Positions 15,329 through 24,510 are shown, counted from the first letter of the stretch. The stretch is DNA of 56,351 bases from Mycolicibacterium moriokaense (GCF_003201655.1 NZ_QJJU01000031.1:1-56351), one strand, 5' to 3'. Program-made: numbers and translations. Notes: generated by a model not told the origin, from the sequence alone.

Positions 15329-17536
15329 TCAGCGCGCGGCCGAGAATGCCCGCAGCGACTCGACCTGCACCGGGTCAAGGGAGGGCCGCACGTTTTCGCG
15401 GGCCTTGGCGACATCGGCAGCGGTGACGTCGGCCGCGTCGATCGAGCGGCGCATCGCGGTCAGCGCGGCCTCGCGCAGCAGCGCAACGCAGTCGGCCGCG
15501 CTGTAGCCGTCGAGTTCGCCTGCCAACGCGTCGAGGTCGACGTCAGCGCTGAGTGGAATGGATTTGCCTGCGGTGCGGAGGATTTCGCGGCGCGCCTCGG
15601 CGTCGGGGGGCTCAACGAACACCAGCTTCTCCAGCCGGCCCGGCCGAAGTAGCGCGGGGTCGATCAGATCGGGCCGGTTGGTCGCACCGAGCACCACCAC
15701 GTCGCGCAGCGGGTCGATGCCGTCGAGTTCGGTCAGCAGTGCGGCGACTACCCGATCGGTGACGCCGGAATCGAAGCTCTGCCCGCGCCGCGGTGCGAGC
15801 GCGTCGATCTCGTCGAGGAACACCAGCGATGGCGCCGAATCGCGGGCGCGGCGGAACAGTTCCCGCACCGCCTTCTCCGATGCGCCCACCCACTTGTCCA
15901 TCAGTTCGGCGCCCTTGACCGCGTGCACCGAGAGCCGCCCCGAGCTGGCCAACGCCCGCACTACGAACGTCTTGCCGCAGCCGGGCGGCCCATACAGCAG
16001 CACGCCCCGCGGCGGGTCGACGCCGAGCCGCTCGAATGTCTCCGGATGCTGTAGGGGCCAGAGCACCGCCTCGGTGAGCGCCTGTTTCGTCTCGACCATG
16101 TCGCCGACGTCGTCGAGCGTCACTGATCCGACCGAAACCTCTTCGGTGGCCGAGCGCGACAGCGGCCTGATCACTGTCGTCGCGCCGATCAGGTCATCCT
16201 GCGTCAGCACCGGCGGCTTGCCGTCCGTGCTGGCCCGCGCCGCCGCCCGCAGGGCGGCCTCCCGAACCAGGGCGGCTAGATCGGCGACGACGAAACCCGG
16301 TGTGCGCTCGGCGACTTCGTCGAGATTGACTTCCAGAGAAGGGTCCGTCGGCACGCCGCGCAGCAGCACCTCGAGCAGTTGCTTGCGGACGGCGCCGTCG
16401 GGCAGGCTCAGCCCGAGCTCGCGATCGCACAGGTCGGGCGCCCGCAACCGTGGGTCGATGCCATCGGGCAACGCGGAGGTGGCGATGAACGCGACCCCTT
16501 TGGTGGCAACGGCGTTGCGCAGCTCGCCGAGGATCAGGGTCGCAACCGGTTCTGCCGTCGACGGCAGCAGCGCGTCGATATCGGTGATGAGCAGCACGCC
16601 CCCGCCGTCGCGCACGGTGGCCACCGCCGACGAGACGCTCTTGAGCCTGTCCTCGGCGCGCAGCGCGCCAACCTCGGGTCCGTCGAGTTCGACGAGCCGC
16701 CGGTCGGCGCATACGGCACGCACGAGTTCGGCCTTGCCGACGCCAGCAGGGCCGGATACCAACACGCCGAGATTGGATGTGGCCCCGAGTGTTTCGAGCA
16801 GCTCCGGCTGGTCGAGCGCGAGCTTGAGCCATTCGGTGAGCCTGCCGGCCTGTGCGTGGGAGCCCTTGAGGTCGTCAATGTTGACCGTCGCGGACTTGTT
16901 CGGGGTCGACACTGTGTGCTGGCCTGTGGTGGCCAGTGCGGTCGGGGTCACGCCGTCGCCCCAACTCACCACCGAATTGGGTTGCACGCTGACCGGTCCC
17001 GCGGGATCGACGCCCGTGACCGTCAACAGCTCGGAGGTCCAGGTGATGCCGACGGACGACGCCAGCGCAGCGGTGGCCGCCGACGTCGGGATGTCGGGTC
17101 CGAGTTCGCGCGGCAACAGCGACACAGTGTCGCCGACCGTCATCACCTTGCCGAGCAGCGCCTGACGCAGCGTCGCCGACGAGATCGACTGGGTGGCAAG
17201 GTTGGAGCCGCTCAACGTCACCGATCGGGCGCCGTAGACCGTCACCGCCGAGACGATCAGGGTGGTGTCCTCGCGCAGCCCGGCGTTGGACAATGTCACG
17301 TCGTCAAGCAGCGCGGTGCCCGTCGGCGTTCCTGGTGGGGCCACCCCTGCAACCGCGGCGGTGCTGCGTGAACCGGTGAGCGACACCGCATCCCATTCCC
17401 GAATGCCAAGGGCTGCAATGGCTTCTGGATGCAATCGGACAACGCCGCGGCGCGAGTCCATGGCCGATGTGTTCAGGCGCGCGGTCAGCCGAAGGTGGCT
17501 CTGCGGCGGATCCGCCGCGGCCTCGGTCTGCGTCAT
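15329..17536 (-). CDS. CDC48-type double AAA+ ATPase with degenerate D1 (Rv0435c type)
   Basis: 735 aa. An N-terminal CDC48-like domain (about 15-200) precedes D1 and D2. D2 is complete: Walker A GPPGCGKT (516-523), pore loop MDKWVG, Walker B FLDEID with Asp575 and Glu576, and a second region of homology GATNRPDLIDPALLRPGR. D1 has GPAGVGKA (262-269; Ala replaces Thr/Ser), LLITDID in place of the usual DEID (315-321) and no standard arginine finger segment, so D1 is probably structural or only nucleotide-binding. It starts 1 nt from the pssA stop. It is presumed to be a hexameric unfoldase or remodeller; its client is unknown. Confidence 0.9.
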   Translation of the reverse strand: MTQTEAAADPPQSHLRLTARLNTSAMDSRRGVVRLHPEAIAALGIREWDAVSLTGSRSTAAVAGVAPPGTPTGTALLDDVTLSNAGLREDTTLIVSAVTVYGARSVTLSGSNLATQSISSATLRQALLGKVMTVGDTVSLLPRELGPDIPTSAATAALASSVGITWTSELLTVTGVDPAGPVSVQPNSVVSWGDGVTPTALATTGQHTVSTPNKSATVNIDDLKGSHAQAGRLTEWLKLALDQPELLETLGATSNLGVLVSGPAGVGKAELVRAVCADRRLVELDGPEVGALRAEDRLKSVSSAVATVRDGGGVLLITDIDALLPSTAEPVATLILGELRNAVATKGVAFIATSALPDGIDPRLRAPDLCDRELGLSLPDGAVRKQLLEVLLRGVPTDPSLEVNLDEVAERTPGFVVADLAALVREAALRAAARASTDGKPPVLTQDDLIGATTVIRPLSRSATEEVSVGSVTLDDVGDMVETKQALTEAVLWPLQHPETFERLGVDPPRGVLLYGPPGCGKTFVVRALASSGRLSVHAVKGAELMDKWVGASEKAVRELFRRARDSAPSLVFLDEIDALAPRRGQSFDSGVTDRVVAALLTELDGIDPLRDVVVLGATNRPDLIDPALLRPGRLEKLVFVEPPDAEARREILRTAGKSIPLSADVDLDALAGELDGYSAADCVALLREAALTAMRRSIDAADVTAADVAKARENVRPSLDPVQVESLRAFSAAR

Positions 17537-17537
17537 C

Positions 17538-18386
17538 TCAGCGGCCCGGCCTGCGCAGTCCGAGACGCAGACTGGACCGGCGGTGTGGCTGCGCCCTGCG
17601 GATCGCGCGCCGCGCCGCGCGCTGCTGTCGCGGCTTGTCGTCCCACACCTCCGGGTGCTCCGCCAGGAAGCGCCTGGTGCGGATGGCGAACGGAATGTGA
17701 ATGACGTAGGCGATGATGATCACCAGGATGGTGATGTACCCGTAGAGAATTGACGCCGCAACCAGGATCGCGAGCGCAGCCAGCAGCGGGGCGACCATGT
17801 TCGGCGACACGGCGAAGGTATGGACCTTGCGCATCGGCAGGGTGCTCACCACCAGCAGCGAGACGCCGATCATCCAGACGACGACCGCCGTTTCTGACGT
17901 CCACCACCCGTCGCCGAACTGCATCTTGGCGGCCAGCGGACCGATCGCGCCGATGGCGCCCGCCGGGGCTGGCATGCCGACGAAGTACTCCTTCTCGTAA
18001 CCCGGCTTGTCGACATCGAGCATCGCGTTGAAGCGGGCCAGCCGCAGCACGATGCAGACCGCGTAGAGCAGCACCACGATCCAGCCCACCCGTGAGTGTG
18101 AGAGCAGCGTGGCGTAGACGATGAATGCCGGTGCCACACCGAAATTCACCGCGTCGGCCAGTGAGTCGATCTCCTCGCCCATCCGCGAGGTCGCCTTCAG
18201 GATCCTGGCCATGCGGCCGTCGAGCGCGTCGAGGATCGCGGCGATCGCTAGAAATGCCATCGCCTCGGTCGGGCGGTCGTCGAGCGCCATCTTCACCGAG
18301 GTCAGGCCGAGGCAGATGGCCGCCACCGTCATGGCGCTCGGCAGGATGCGCAGGCTCACGACCGGCGTCTTGATGCGGGGTTTCAC
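17538..18386 (-). CDS. pssA: CDP-diacylglycerol-serine O-phosphatidyltransferase
   Basis: Makes phosphatidylserine from CDP-diacylglycerol and serine in the membrane. 282 aa. The CDP-alcohol phosphatidyltransferase motif is perfect: Asp56, Gly57, Ala60, Arg61, Gly70, Asp74, Asp78. There are about eight hydrophobic segments and a basic C-terminal tail (RRAIRRAQPHRRSSLR). Its start overlaps the psd stop by 4 nt (18383-18386), so synthase and decarboxylase are translationally coupled, giving phosphatidylethanolamine in two steps. Confidence 0.95.
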   Translation of the reverse strand: MKPRIKTPVVSLRILPSAMTVAAICLGLTSVKMALDDRPTEAMAFLAIAAILDALDGRMARILKATSRMGEEIDSLADAVNFGVAPAFIVYATLLSHSRVGWIVVLLYAVCIVLRLARFNAMLDVDKPGYEKEYFVGMPAPAGAIGAIGPLAAKMQFGDGWWTSETAVVVWMIGVSLLVVSTLPMRKVHTFAVSPNMVAPLLAALAILVAASILYGYITILVIIIAYVIHIPFAIRTRRFLAEHPEVWDDKPRQQRAARRAIRRAQPHRRSSLRLGLRRPGR

Positions 18387-19078
18387 GGCAGCTCGGCCAA
18401 AACGGTTTCGCCTGCCAGCGTCCGCTGTCCGGTGGTGACCAGGATGTTCGAGCCCGCAGGCAGGTAGGTGTCCAGCCGGGAGCCGTACCGGATCAGGCCG
18501 TATGTGTCGCCGATCGCGACCTTGTCGCCTGCCTTCACGTTGCAGACGATGCGCCGTGCGATCAAGCCAGCGATCTGAACCGCTACCACCTCTGCGCCGT
18601 CCGGGGTGCGGATCAGGATGCTGTTGCGTTCGTTGTCGGTGCTGGCCGCCTCAAGGTCGGCGGACAAGAACAGCCCGGGGCGATGCACCGCGGTCACCAC
18701 CTCGCCGCCGATCGGGGCCCGCTGAACGTGGGCGTCCAATACCGACAAGAAGATGCTGATGCGCGGCAACGGCGTTGCGGGCAGGCCGAGTTCGGCCGGG
18801 GGCACCTCTTCGCCGAGCAGGCAGACGAGCCCGTCGGCCGGGGCGACGACCAGACCGGCCCGGGTGGGCGGTACCCGTGGCGGGTGTCGGAAGAACGCGG
18901 CGTTGGCGACCGCCGACGCCATTGCGGCGCGCCGTAGCCACGGTTTCTTGCGCCCGATCGCGGCGACCGCGAGGCTCACCCCGACGAACGGCAGACCCTC
19001 CCGGTGCATCGGCGGTACAGCGGTGCGCACCAGCGCCATGATTCGCGCGGGGCCTTGGAGGTCGGGGCGTCTGGCCAT
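18383..19078 (-). CDS. psd: Phosphatidylserine decarboxylase proenzyme (short type)
   Basis: Decarboxylates phosphatidylserine to phosphatidylethanolamine. 231 aa, the short bacterial form. Self-cleavage should occur at Gly199-Ser200 in RYGSRLDTYLP, creating the pyruvoyl group on the small alpha chain. VVAPADGLV and ISIFLSVLDAHVQRAP are conserved beta-chain segments. A 40-bp gap separates it from moeA2. Confidence 0.94.
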   Translation of the reverse strand: MARRPDLQGPARIMALVRTAVPPMHREGLPFVGVSLAVAAIGRKKPWLRRAAMASAVANAAFFRHPPRVPPTRAGLVVAPADGLVCLLGEEVPPAELGLPATPLPRISIFLSVLDAHVQRAPIGGEVVTAVHRPGLFLSADLEAASTDNERNSILIRTPDGAEVVAVQIAGLIARRIVCNVKAGDKVAIGDTYGLIRYGSRLDTYLPAGSNILVTTGQRTLAGETVLAELP

Positions 19079-19118
19079 CGTGCAGCGATTCTACGGTCGG
19101 GTAGCCAGGCTCATACGG

Positions 19119-20312
19119 CTATGCCAAGTCCCAGACGTGCACCGGCGATCCGGCGACCGCCTCTGTGACGTCCTCGTCGATCTCCAGCAGGCAATTGGCC
19201 GAGGCCAGCCAGCGCAGATGGTGTGACGCAGGCGGGCCGTAGCTGGTGACGGTGCCCGCCTCGCGGTCGAGCACGCCACGGCGGAACTGACGCTTGCCGC
19301 CCGGCGACCTGAGATCCTCGGACAGCACCGCGGACCGTCGTGGCCGGTCCGGATTCGGCAGCCCCATTGCGGTGCGCAGGGGCGCGCGGATGAACACCTC
19401 GAACGACACCAGCGCGCTGACCGGGTTACCGGGCAGCGTGATGATGGGCGTGCCGTTCACCGAACCTGCCCCCTGCGGCATGCCGGGCTGCATGGCCACC
19501 TTGACGAAGTCGACCTCGCCACCGAGCGCATCCTTCACGACCTCGTATGCCCCCGCGCTGACCCCACCCGTGGTGATGATCAGGTCGGCGTCGCCGGTGT
19601 GGTCGCGCAGCGCCGCGCGGAACGTGGCGACGTCGTCACCGGTCATCGGCGCCGCGACGACATGTGCGCCAGCGTCGCGCACGGCCGCGGCAAGCATCAC
19701 CGCGTTGGACTCGTAGATCTGGCCGGGCTGAAGTGGCGTGCCGGGTGCCACCAGCTCCGATCCCGTGGACATCACCAACACCCGTTGCCGTGGAACCACT
19801 TTCAGCTCGCCGAGGCCGAGCGCGGCGGCAAGGCCCAGCACTGCGGGGGTGACCACCTGACCGGCCCGCAGCACCGTGGTGCCTGCCGTCACGTCCTCGC
19901 CGGCGTTGCGGATGTGCTGACCGGCTTTGGCGCCCGCGCGGATGGCGACGGTGTCTGTTGCGCCGTCGGTGGCCTCGATGGGCACCACCGCGGTTGCGCC
20001 CGCAGGCACGGGCGCGCCGGTCATGATGCGGTGTGCCGTACCGGGTTTCAGTGTGAGCAGGTCGGTGCGGCCTGCCGGGATGTCCTCGGCGACGGGCAGC
20101 AGCACGGGCCGATCGGATGTCGCGGCAGCGACGTCTTCGGCCACGACGGCGTACCCGTCCATCGCCGAGTTGTCGAACCCCGGCAGCGACAGCGGAGCGA
20201 CGACATCGTCGGCCAGCACCAGACCCAGTGTGTCGGCGAGCGGAAGGATGACCGGTGGCCTGCGGGTGATCAGGCCCGCGACGACGCGCCGGTGTTCGTC
20301 GACGGTCCGCAT
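19119..20312 (-). CDS. moeA2: Molybdopterin molybdenumtransferase MoeA (MoeA2, Rv0438c type)
   Basis: Inserts molybdate into adenylylated molybdopterin in Mo-cofactor synthesis. 397 aa from the ATG at 20312 (MRTVDEHRRVV), the conserved N-terminus. Seen motifs are GFDNSAMDGYAV, MTGAPVPAGATAVVPIE, the MoCF core DLIITTGGVSAGAYEVVKD and the GTPIITLPGNPVSALVSFEV loop. It starts one base into the SDR stop (TGATG), so it is coupled to the SDR gene as in M. tuberculosis. Confidence 0.93.
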   Translation of the reverse strand: MRTVDEHRRVVAGLITRRPPVILPLADTLGLVLADDVVAPLSLPGFDNSAMDGYAVVAEDVAAATSDRPVLLPVAEDIPAGRTDLLTLKPGTAHRIMTGAPVPAGATAVVPIEATDGATDTVAIRAGAKAGQHIRNAGEDVTAGTTVLRAGQVVTPAVLGLAAALGLGELKVVPRQRVLVMSTGSELVAPGTPLQPGQIYESNAVMLAAAVRDAGAHVVAAPMTGDDVATFRAALRDHTGDADLIITTGGVSAGAYEVVKDALGGEVDFVKVAMQPGMPQGAGSVNGTPIITLPGNPVSALVSFEVFIRAPLRTAMGLPNPDRPRRSAVLSEDLRSPGGKRQFRRGVLDREAGTVTSYGPPASHHLRWLASANCLLEIDEDVTEAVAGSPVHVWDLA

Positions 20313-21223
20313 CACACGGGGAAGGTTACGCCGGTGAGCTCCTCGGATACCGTCCACAGTCGGCCCTGAAGATCCGCATCGTGCGATTGTGCGCTTGACG
20401 CAACGACTTTCGGATTCCCCTTTACTTCGCCAACACCGTCGGGTCCGTAGTAATCACCGCCCTGCCCGGTCGGGTCGGTAGCGGCGCGAAGAGTACCAAG
20501 TGCACCCTTCTCGGCGGGTTGCGTAATGGGCTTCCATAAGGCGGCCGGGATGAAGCTCGGCAGGTGCCGCATGAGTTCGGTGTCCGCGAACCCGGGGTGC
20601 GCGGCCACCGCGATGGTCGGGGCGCCCTTGGCCTTCAACCGCCGCTGGAGCTCATACGTGAACAGAAGGTTGGACAGTTTGGATTGGCCGTAGGCGGCGA
20701 TGCGGTTGTAGCCGCGCTCCCAGCCCAGGTCGTCGAAGTGGATCTTGGCGAGGATGCGGTGACCGACGCTGCTGACCGTCACCACCCGCGAGCCTTCGAC
20801 GCCCAAGAGGTTGTCGATCAGCAGACCGTCAAGCGCGAAATGGCCGAGGTGGTTGGTGCCGAACTGCATCTCGAAGCCATCCTTGGTGACTTCGCGCGTC
20901 GGCACGTACATCACGCCTGCGTTGTTGATCAGCAGATCGATGCGCGGGTAGTTCGTGCGCAATGCGTCCGCCGCCTTGCGGACGCTGTCCAGCGACGTCA
21001 GGTCGAGCTCCTGCAACGCGACAACCGCGTTCGGGCTCGCCTTCTTGATGCGGTCGGCGGCTTCGTTGCCCTTGTCGAGATTGCGAACCGCAAGCACGAC
21101 GTGGGCGCCTTTGGCTGCCAGGACGGCCGCGGTGTCGTATCCCAGCCCGGAATTGGCACCGGTGATGATGGCGACCCGGCCAGATTGATCCGGCACGTCG
21201 GCCGCGGTCCATTTGCTGCTCAT
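20312..21223 (-). CDS. Short-chain dehydrogenase/reductase, retinol-dehydrogenase-like (Rv0439c type; SDR copy 1)
   Basis: 303 aa from the ATG at 21223, chosen because a leaderless -10 box sits 7 nt upstream; in-frame starts at 21235 and 21241 also exist. The NAD(P) loop is TGANSGLG, with LLINNAGVM, the Ser of VVTVSSVGH and the catalytic AYGQSK. The substrate is unknown. It is closely related to the second SDR at 33610-34518, which lies in the same orientation. Confidence 0.92.
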   Translation of the reverse strand: MSSKWTAADVPDQSGRVAIITGANSGLGYDTAAVLAAKGAHVVLAVRNLDKGNEAADRIKKASPNAVVALQELDLTSLDSVRKAADALRTNYPRIDLLINNAGVMYVPTREVTKDGFEMQFGTNHLGHFALDGLLIDNLLGVEGSRVVTVSSVGHRILAKIHFDDLGWERGYNRIAAYGQSKLSNLLFTYELQRRLKAKGAPTIAVAAHPGFADTELMRHLPSFIPAALWKPITQPAEKGALGTLRAATDPTGQGGDYYGPDGVGEVKGNPKVVASSAQSHDADLQGRLWTVSEELTGVTFPV

Positions 21224-21230
21224 GGGTTTC

Positions 21231-21236
21231 AACATA
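21231..21236 (-). promoter_or_regulatory. Leaderless -10 box of SDR copy 1 / moeA2
   Basis: TATGTT on the minus strand, 7 nt before the ATG at 21223. Confidence 0.5.
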
Positions 21237-21254
21237 CTCACGGTGTGGATCCGA

Positions 21255-21260
21255 CAGAAT
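21255..21260 (+). promoter_or_regulatory. Possible leaderless -10 box of the HD protein
   Basis: CAGAAT ends 7 nt before ATG 21268. It faces the SDR promoter, with the two -10 boxes 18 nt apart. Confidence 0.4.
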
Positions 21261-21267
21261 CGGAACT

Positions 21268-22026
21268 ATGACCGCCGCCGCGCACCGTGAGCCACCATCC
21301 ACCTGCGCATGGGCCGAAGCGACCGGGGGCGCGCTCGATCCACTTCAGCGGCGGCGGGTCCTGCTGGCGATCGCGCGCGGATATCTCGATGTCGGCGTCG
21401 GCCTGGCACGTCGGCCGTTGCGACGGCCGATTCCGGTTGTGATCCCGTCCGCGCCGGATTCGAAGCTTGCCCGTGAGGCCGAGAGCGCGGCCCGCGAGCA
21501 GGGTGCCGCGCTGGCCGGGCACGGCTACCGAACCTGGCTACTCGGCCACGCGCTTGCATGCCAAGACGGGCACGACCTCGACCCGGAGTTGTTCTACGTC
21601 GCATCGCTGCTGCATGACGCGGGCATAGTTCGAGTAGTGACCGGCGAGGACTTCACGATCCGGTCGGCACGGGTAGTGTCCGAGGTCGTGGCGCGGGTTC
21701 GGCCCGACGATTCCAGTCTCGCAACGTCATTGGGCGATTCGGTGGTGGCCCATGCGACCCCCGGCCTGCGTGCCGACATCGATCCGATCGGCTTCTACGT
21801 CCAGGTCGGTGCGATGGCCGATCTCGCGGGGTTGCGGCGCTGGGACCTGCCCCGCGGCTACACCGGGTCGGCGTACGGTGCCCATCCCGCCAACGACGTG
21901 TTCGGCGTTGTGGCGGCGGCGATTACCGCAGAAGCGCGGGCCGTACCTCGCGGCCGCTTCGCGATGCTGCGCCGTTCCGGAATGACGCTCATGGTGAGAT
22001 TCTCACCGAACCGGCAATTCGAATAG
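21268..22026 (+). CDS. HD-domain protein (metal-dependent phosphohydrolase-like)
   Basis: 252 aa. HD-fold residues are seen as His in GHGYRTWLLGHAL, the His-Asp pair in YVASLLHDAGIV, and a later Asp in GDSVVAHATPGLRADID. It resembles small actinobacterial HD proteins annotated near cyanamide hydratase; the substrate is not known. It is followed after 5 nt by the PH-domain pair and is probably co-transcribed with it. Confidence 0.8.
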   Translation: MTAAAHREPPSTCAWAEATGGALDPLQRRRVLLAIARGYLDVGVGLARRPLRRPIPVVIPSAPDSKLAREAESAAREQGAALAGHGYRTWLLGHALACQDGHDLDPELFYVASLLHDAGIVRVVTGEDFTIRSARVVSEVVARVRPDDSSLATSLGDSVVAHATPGLRADIDPIGFYVQVGAMADLAGLRRWDLPRGYTGSAYGAHPANDVFGVVAAAITAEARAVPRGRFAMLRRSGMTLMVRFSPNRQFE

Positions 22027-22031
22027 GACTG

Positions 22032-22535
22032 ATGTCTGCATCTCGAAAAATCGTGAATCTGGTTGACCCGGCCAATCCGCCGAGCCGCAAGGCTCCGCTG
22101 GTGTGGGCGATCGGCGCCGCCATTCCATGGCTGATTCTCGCCGCGGGTCAGGTGGTGTGGTTCGTGCTGGACACACGCCTCGGCCGGATCCATGCGGTCG
22201 CAGCGGCCATCACAATTCTCGGCTTCGTCGTCTACGTGGCCGTCGTGCCGCTGTGGCGCTACCGCGTGCACCGCTGGGACATCAGCTCGAAGGCGGTGTA
22301 CACCCGCACGGGTTGGCTGGTGCAGGAGCGGCGGATCGCGCCGATCTCGCGTGTGCAGACCGTTGATACCGAACGCGGCCCGCTGGACCGGCTGTTCGGT
22401 CTGGCCAATGTCACGGTGACGACGGCCTCGTCGGCGGGCGCGGTGCGCATCGTCGCGCTGGATTCCGACGTCGCCGACCGGGTCGTCGCGCAACTGACCG
22501 ACATCGCCGCGATCGGTGCAGAGGACGCGACGTGA
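22032..22535 (+). CDS. Bacterial PH-domain membrane protein, YdbS-like
   Basis: 167 aa. Two membrane helices (about residues 24-70) are followed by one bPH2 domain (RYRVHRWDISSKAVYTRTGW, ISRVQTVDTERGPLDRLFGL). It pairs with the larger YdbT-like protein downstream, which it overlaps by 4 nt (GTGA), as these two genes do in many Gram-positive bacteria. Function is unclear; a membrane scaffold or stress role has been suggested for B. subtilis YdbST. Confidence 0.85.
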   Translation: MSASRKIVNLVDPANPPSRKAPLVWAIGAAIPWLILAAGQVVWFVLDTRLGRIHAVAAAITILGFVVYVAVVPLWRYRVHRWDISSKAVYTRTGWLVQERRIAPISRVQTVDTERGPLDRLFGLANVTVTTASSAGAVRIVALDSDVADRVVAQLTDIAAIGAEDAT

Positions 22536-23986
22536 CCGTCGATGCAGGCGAGGTGTGGCAACGGCTCAGTCCCCGCATGCTGTTGGTGCACCCGGTGCAC
22601 GAGGTGCTGCGCCAGATACCGCTGCTGATCGGGTCGGTGGTGCTCGGCTCGGCGACCGGCAATCCGATGTGGACGCTGTTCGGGCTGGCGCTGGTCGTCG
22701 GATACGGCGTGGCCCGGTGGTTCACCACGACGTACCGGATCGACACCGAACAGGTTCAGATGCGGACGGGTGTGCTTCAGCGCAAGGTTCTTTCGGTGCC
22801 GCGCAACAGGATTCGCTCGGTATCGACCGACGCGCGACTGTTGCACCGGTTGCTGGGGTTGACGGTGCTGCGGGTGAGCACGGGTCAGGAGGCGAAGCGC
22901 GACAATGCGTTCGCACTCGATGCGGTGCAGGCCGAGCAGGTGCCCCGGCTGAGGGCGATTCTGCTGGCGGATTCGCTGGCGCCTGCCGAGGACGAAGCGT
23001 CCGAGCCGGGCAGGGAGCTTGCGCGCTGGCAGCCGTCCTGGCTGCGATACAGCCCGCTGAGCTTCACAGGGCTTGCGATGATCCTGGCCGCGGTCGGGCT
23101 GGCGTATCAGGCGGGAGTCGGTGCAGCACTGCAGAATTCGCGACTTGCCCGATCCGGGGTCGATGCCGCGGAGCGTTTCGGAGTGGTCGCGAGCCTTGTG
23201 GTGATCGCAGTGGGGGTGCTGGTCGCATCTGTCGTGCTGTCGGTGCTGCGGTCGTTGGTGACGTACGGAAACCTGGTTCTTCGTCGGGATGCGGACGCGC
23301 TGCATCTCGAGCACGGCCTGCTGCGGGTGCGCGAGCAGACGTACGACATGCGCAGGTTGCGCGGTGGAACACTGCGAGAGCCGTTGCTGGTGCGGCTGTT
23401 CGGCGGCGCCCGGCTGGACGCGGTGATGACGGGCGTGGACGGTGCGGGCGAGGCGTCGCTTCTGCTGCCGCCGTGCCCTCGGGCGACGGCCGAGACGGTG
23501 CTTGCGGAACTGATCGCCCAGCCAGAAGCCGTCACCGGCCCGCTACGCGGGCACGGCGCGGTGGCCACGCGCAGACGCTGGACTCGGGCGCTGACACTGC
23601 CTGCGGTGCTGCTGGTCGCGATGGCTGCGATGTATTCGTGGACGCCGGTGTGGCTGTGGCCTGTGTTGGCGGTGCTGGCGGCGTGCTGCGCGCTGCTGGC
23701 GTTGGACCGGTCGCGCGCGTTGGGGCATCGGGTGGACGCGCAGTGGCTGGTGGCACGGGCGGGCAGCCTGGACCGGCGGCGGGACTGCATCGCCGCGGCG
23801 GGAATCATCGGATGGACGGTGCGCCAGACGCTGCTGCAACGGCGGGCGGGGGTGGCGACGTTGATCGCCGCCACCGCGGCAGGGGTGAAGGGCTATCGGG
23901 TGATCGACGTACCGGCAGAGCTTGCATGGACGATCGCAGGCTCGGCGTCGCCGTGGGTCGCCGACAGCGAGTGGGCTACGACGTGA
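22532..23986 (+). CDS. Bacterial PH-domain membrane protein, YdbT-like
   Basis: 484 aa with paired membrane helices between repeated bPH2 domains. PH repeats begin at about residues 70 (YRIDTEQVQMRTGVLQRK), 265 (LVLRRDADALHLEHGLLRVR) and 400 (AQWLVARAGSLDRRRD). Each repeat carries the V/I-P-x-x-R-I-x-S/G-like turn. It starts inside the YdbS-like gene by GTGA overlap, and its end overlaps the convergent 166-aa gene by 11 bp. Confidence 0.85.
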   Translation: MTVDAGEVWQRLSPRMLLVHPVHEVLRQIPLLIGSVVLGSATGNPMWTLFGLALVVGYGVARWFTTTYRIDTEQVQMRTGVLQRKVLSVPRNRIRSVSTDARLLHRLLGLTVLRVSTGQEAKRDNAFALDAVQAEQVPRLRAILLADSLAPAEDEASEPGRELARWQPSWLRYSPLSFTGLAMILAAVGLAYQAGVGAALQNSRLARSGVDAAERFGVVASLVVIAVGVLVASVVLSVLRSLVTYGNLVLRRDADALHLEHGLLRVREQTYDMRRLRGGTLREPLLVRLFGGARLDAVMTGVDGAGEASLLLPPCPRATAETVLAELIAQPEAVTGPLRGHGAVATRRRWTRALTLPAVLLVAMAAMYSWTPVWLWPVLAVLAACCALLALDRSRALGHRVDAQWLVARAGSLDRRRDCIAAAGIIGWTVRQTLLQRRAGVATLIAATAAGVKGYRVIDVPAELAWTIAGSASPWVADSEWATT

Positions 23987-24476
23987 CGGGCTCGGCTGTC
24001 AGCTCACCGCGCTGAATCTGCGTGGAGAGGTCGTCGCGCAGGACTGCGGCCGCGTCGAATCCGTCGGCAAATTCGGTCCTGACGAACTGATGTTCGCGCT
24101 CCAGCTGGACCGGCCACCGCATCACGCCGCACACCCTTGCGAGCAGCACGAAGGGCATCACCAGTAGCTGCAGTATGAGATCGGCCAGCGACAGGGTGAT
24201 CACGACAATGGCCGCGAGCAGTATCAGCACGGCCTTGCCCGCCGTGATGACGAGCCAGAGCAGCAGACCGATGCCCGTCAGAATCGCATTCACAACTGGG
24301 TTTCCGGACGATTCAGATTCCGTGGTTTCTGCGTTCGCGTCGTCAGCCGGTTTGTCGCCGTCGGGCGTGCTGTGCCAGATCGATCGCACCGATAGCGCCC
24401 GCCGCCAGGGAAACCATCGCCTGCGCACCGTCCATCCCTTGCCGTCGGGAGCGGTCACCCTGGACTGACCTGTCAT
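23976..24476 (-). CDS. Hypothetical membrane protein
   Basis: 166 aa from the ATG at 24476, set by a leaderless CATAAT box. A basic N-terminus (GKGWTVRRRWFPWRR) precedes an acidic linker (DANAETTESESSG), two long hydrophobic segments (about residues 60-110) and a soluble C-terminal part of about 50 residues. I do not recognise a family. Divergent from the VOC gene. Confidence 0.75.
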   Translation of the reverse strand: MTGQSRVTAPDGKGWTVRRRWFPWRRALSVRSIWHSTPDGDKPADDANAETTESESSGNPVVNAILTGIGLLLWLVITAGKAVLILLAAIVVITLSLADLILQLLVMPFVLLARVCGVMRWPVQLEREHQFVRTEFADGFDAAAVLRDDLSTQIQRGELTAEPVTS

Positions 24477-24482
24477 GTCGCG

Positions 24483-24504
24483 ATTATGTCTTCTAGGCCA
24501 CAAT
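24483..24504. promoter_or_regulatory. Back-to-back leaderless promoters
   Basis: Minus-strand CATAAT (24488-24483) is 6 nt before ATG 24476, and plus-strand CACAAT (24499-24504) is 6 nt before ATG 24511. The boxes are 10 nt apart and form a small inverted repeat, so polymerase could serve only one direction at a time. Confidence 0.5.
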
Positions 24505-24510
24505 CGAGGC

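Noticed and set aside
15558..17165. 535-codon open frame opposite the CDC48-like ATPase
   Set aside because: Ser/Arg/Thr-rich shadow with no domains. High GC at third positions keeps antisense frames open.
22259..23314. 351-codon minus-strand frame opposite the PH-domain genes
   Set aside because: Arg/His/Gln-rich shadow; the plus strand encodes coherent membrane and PH segments.
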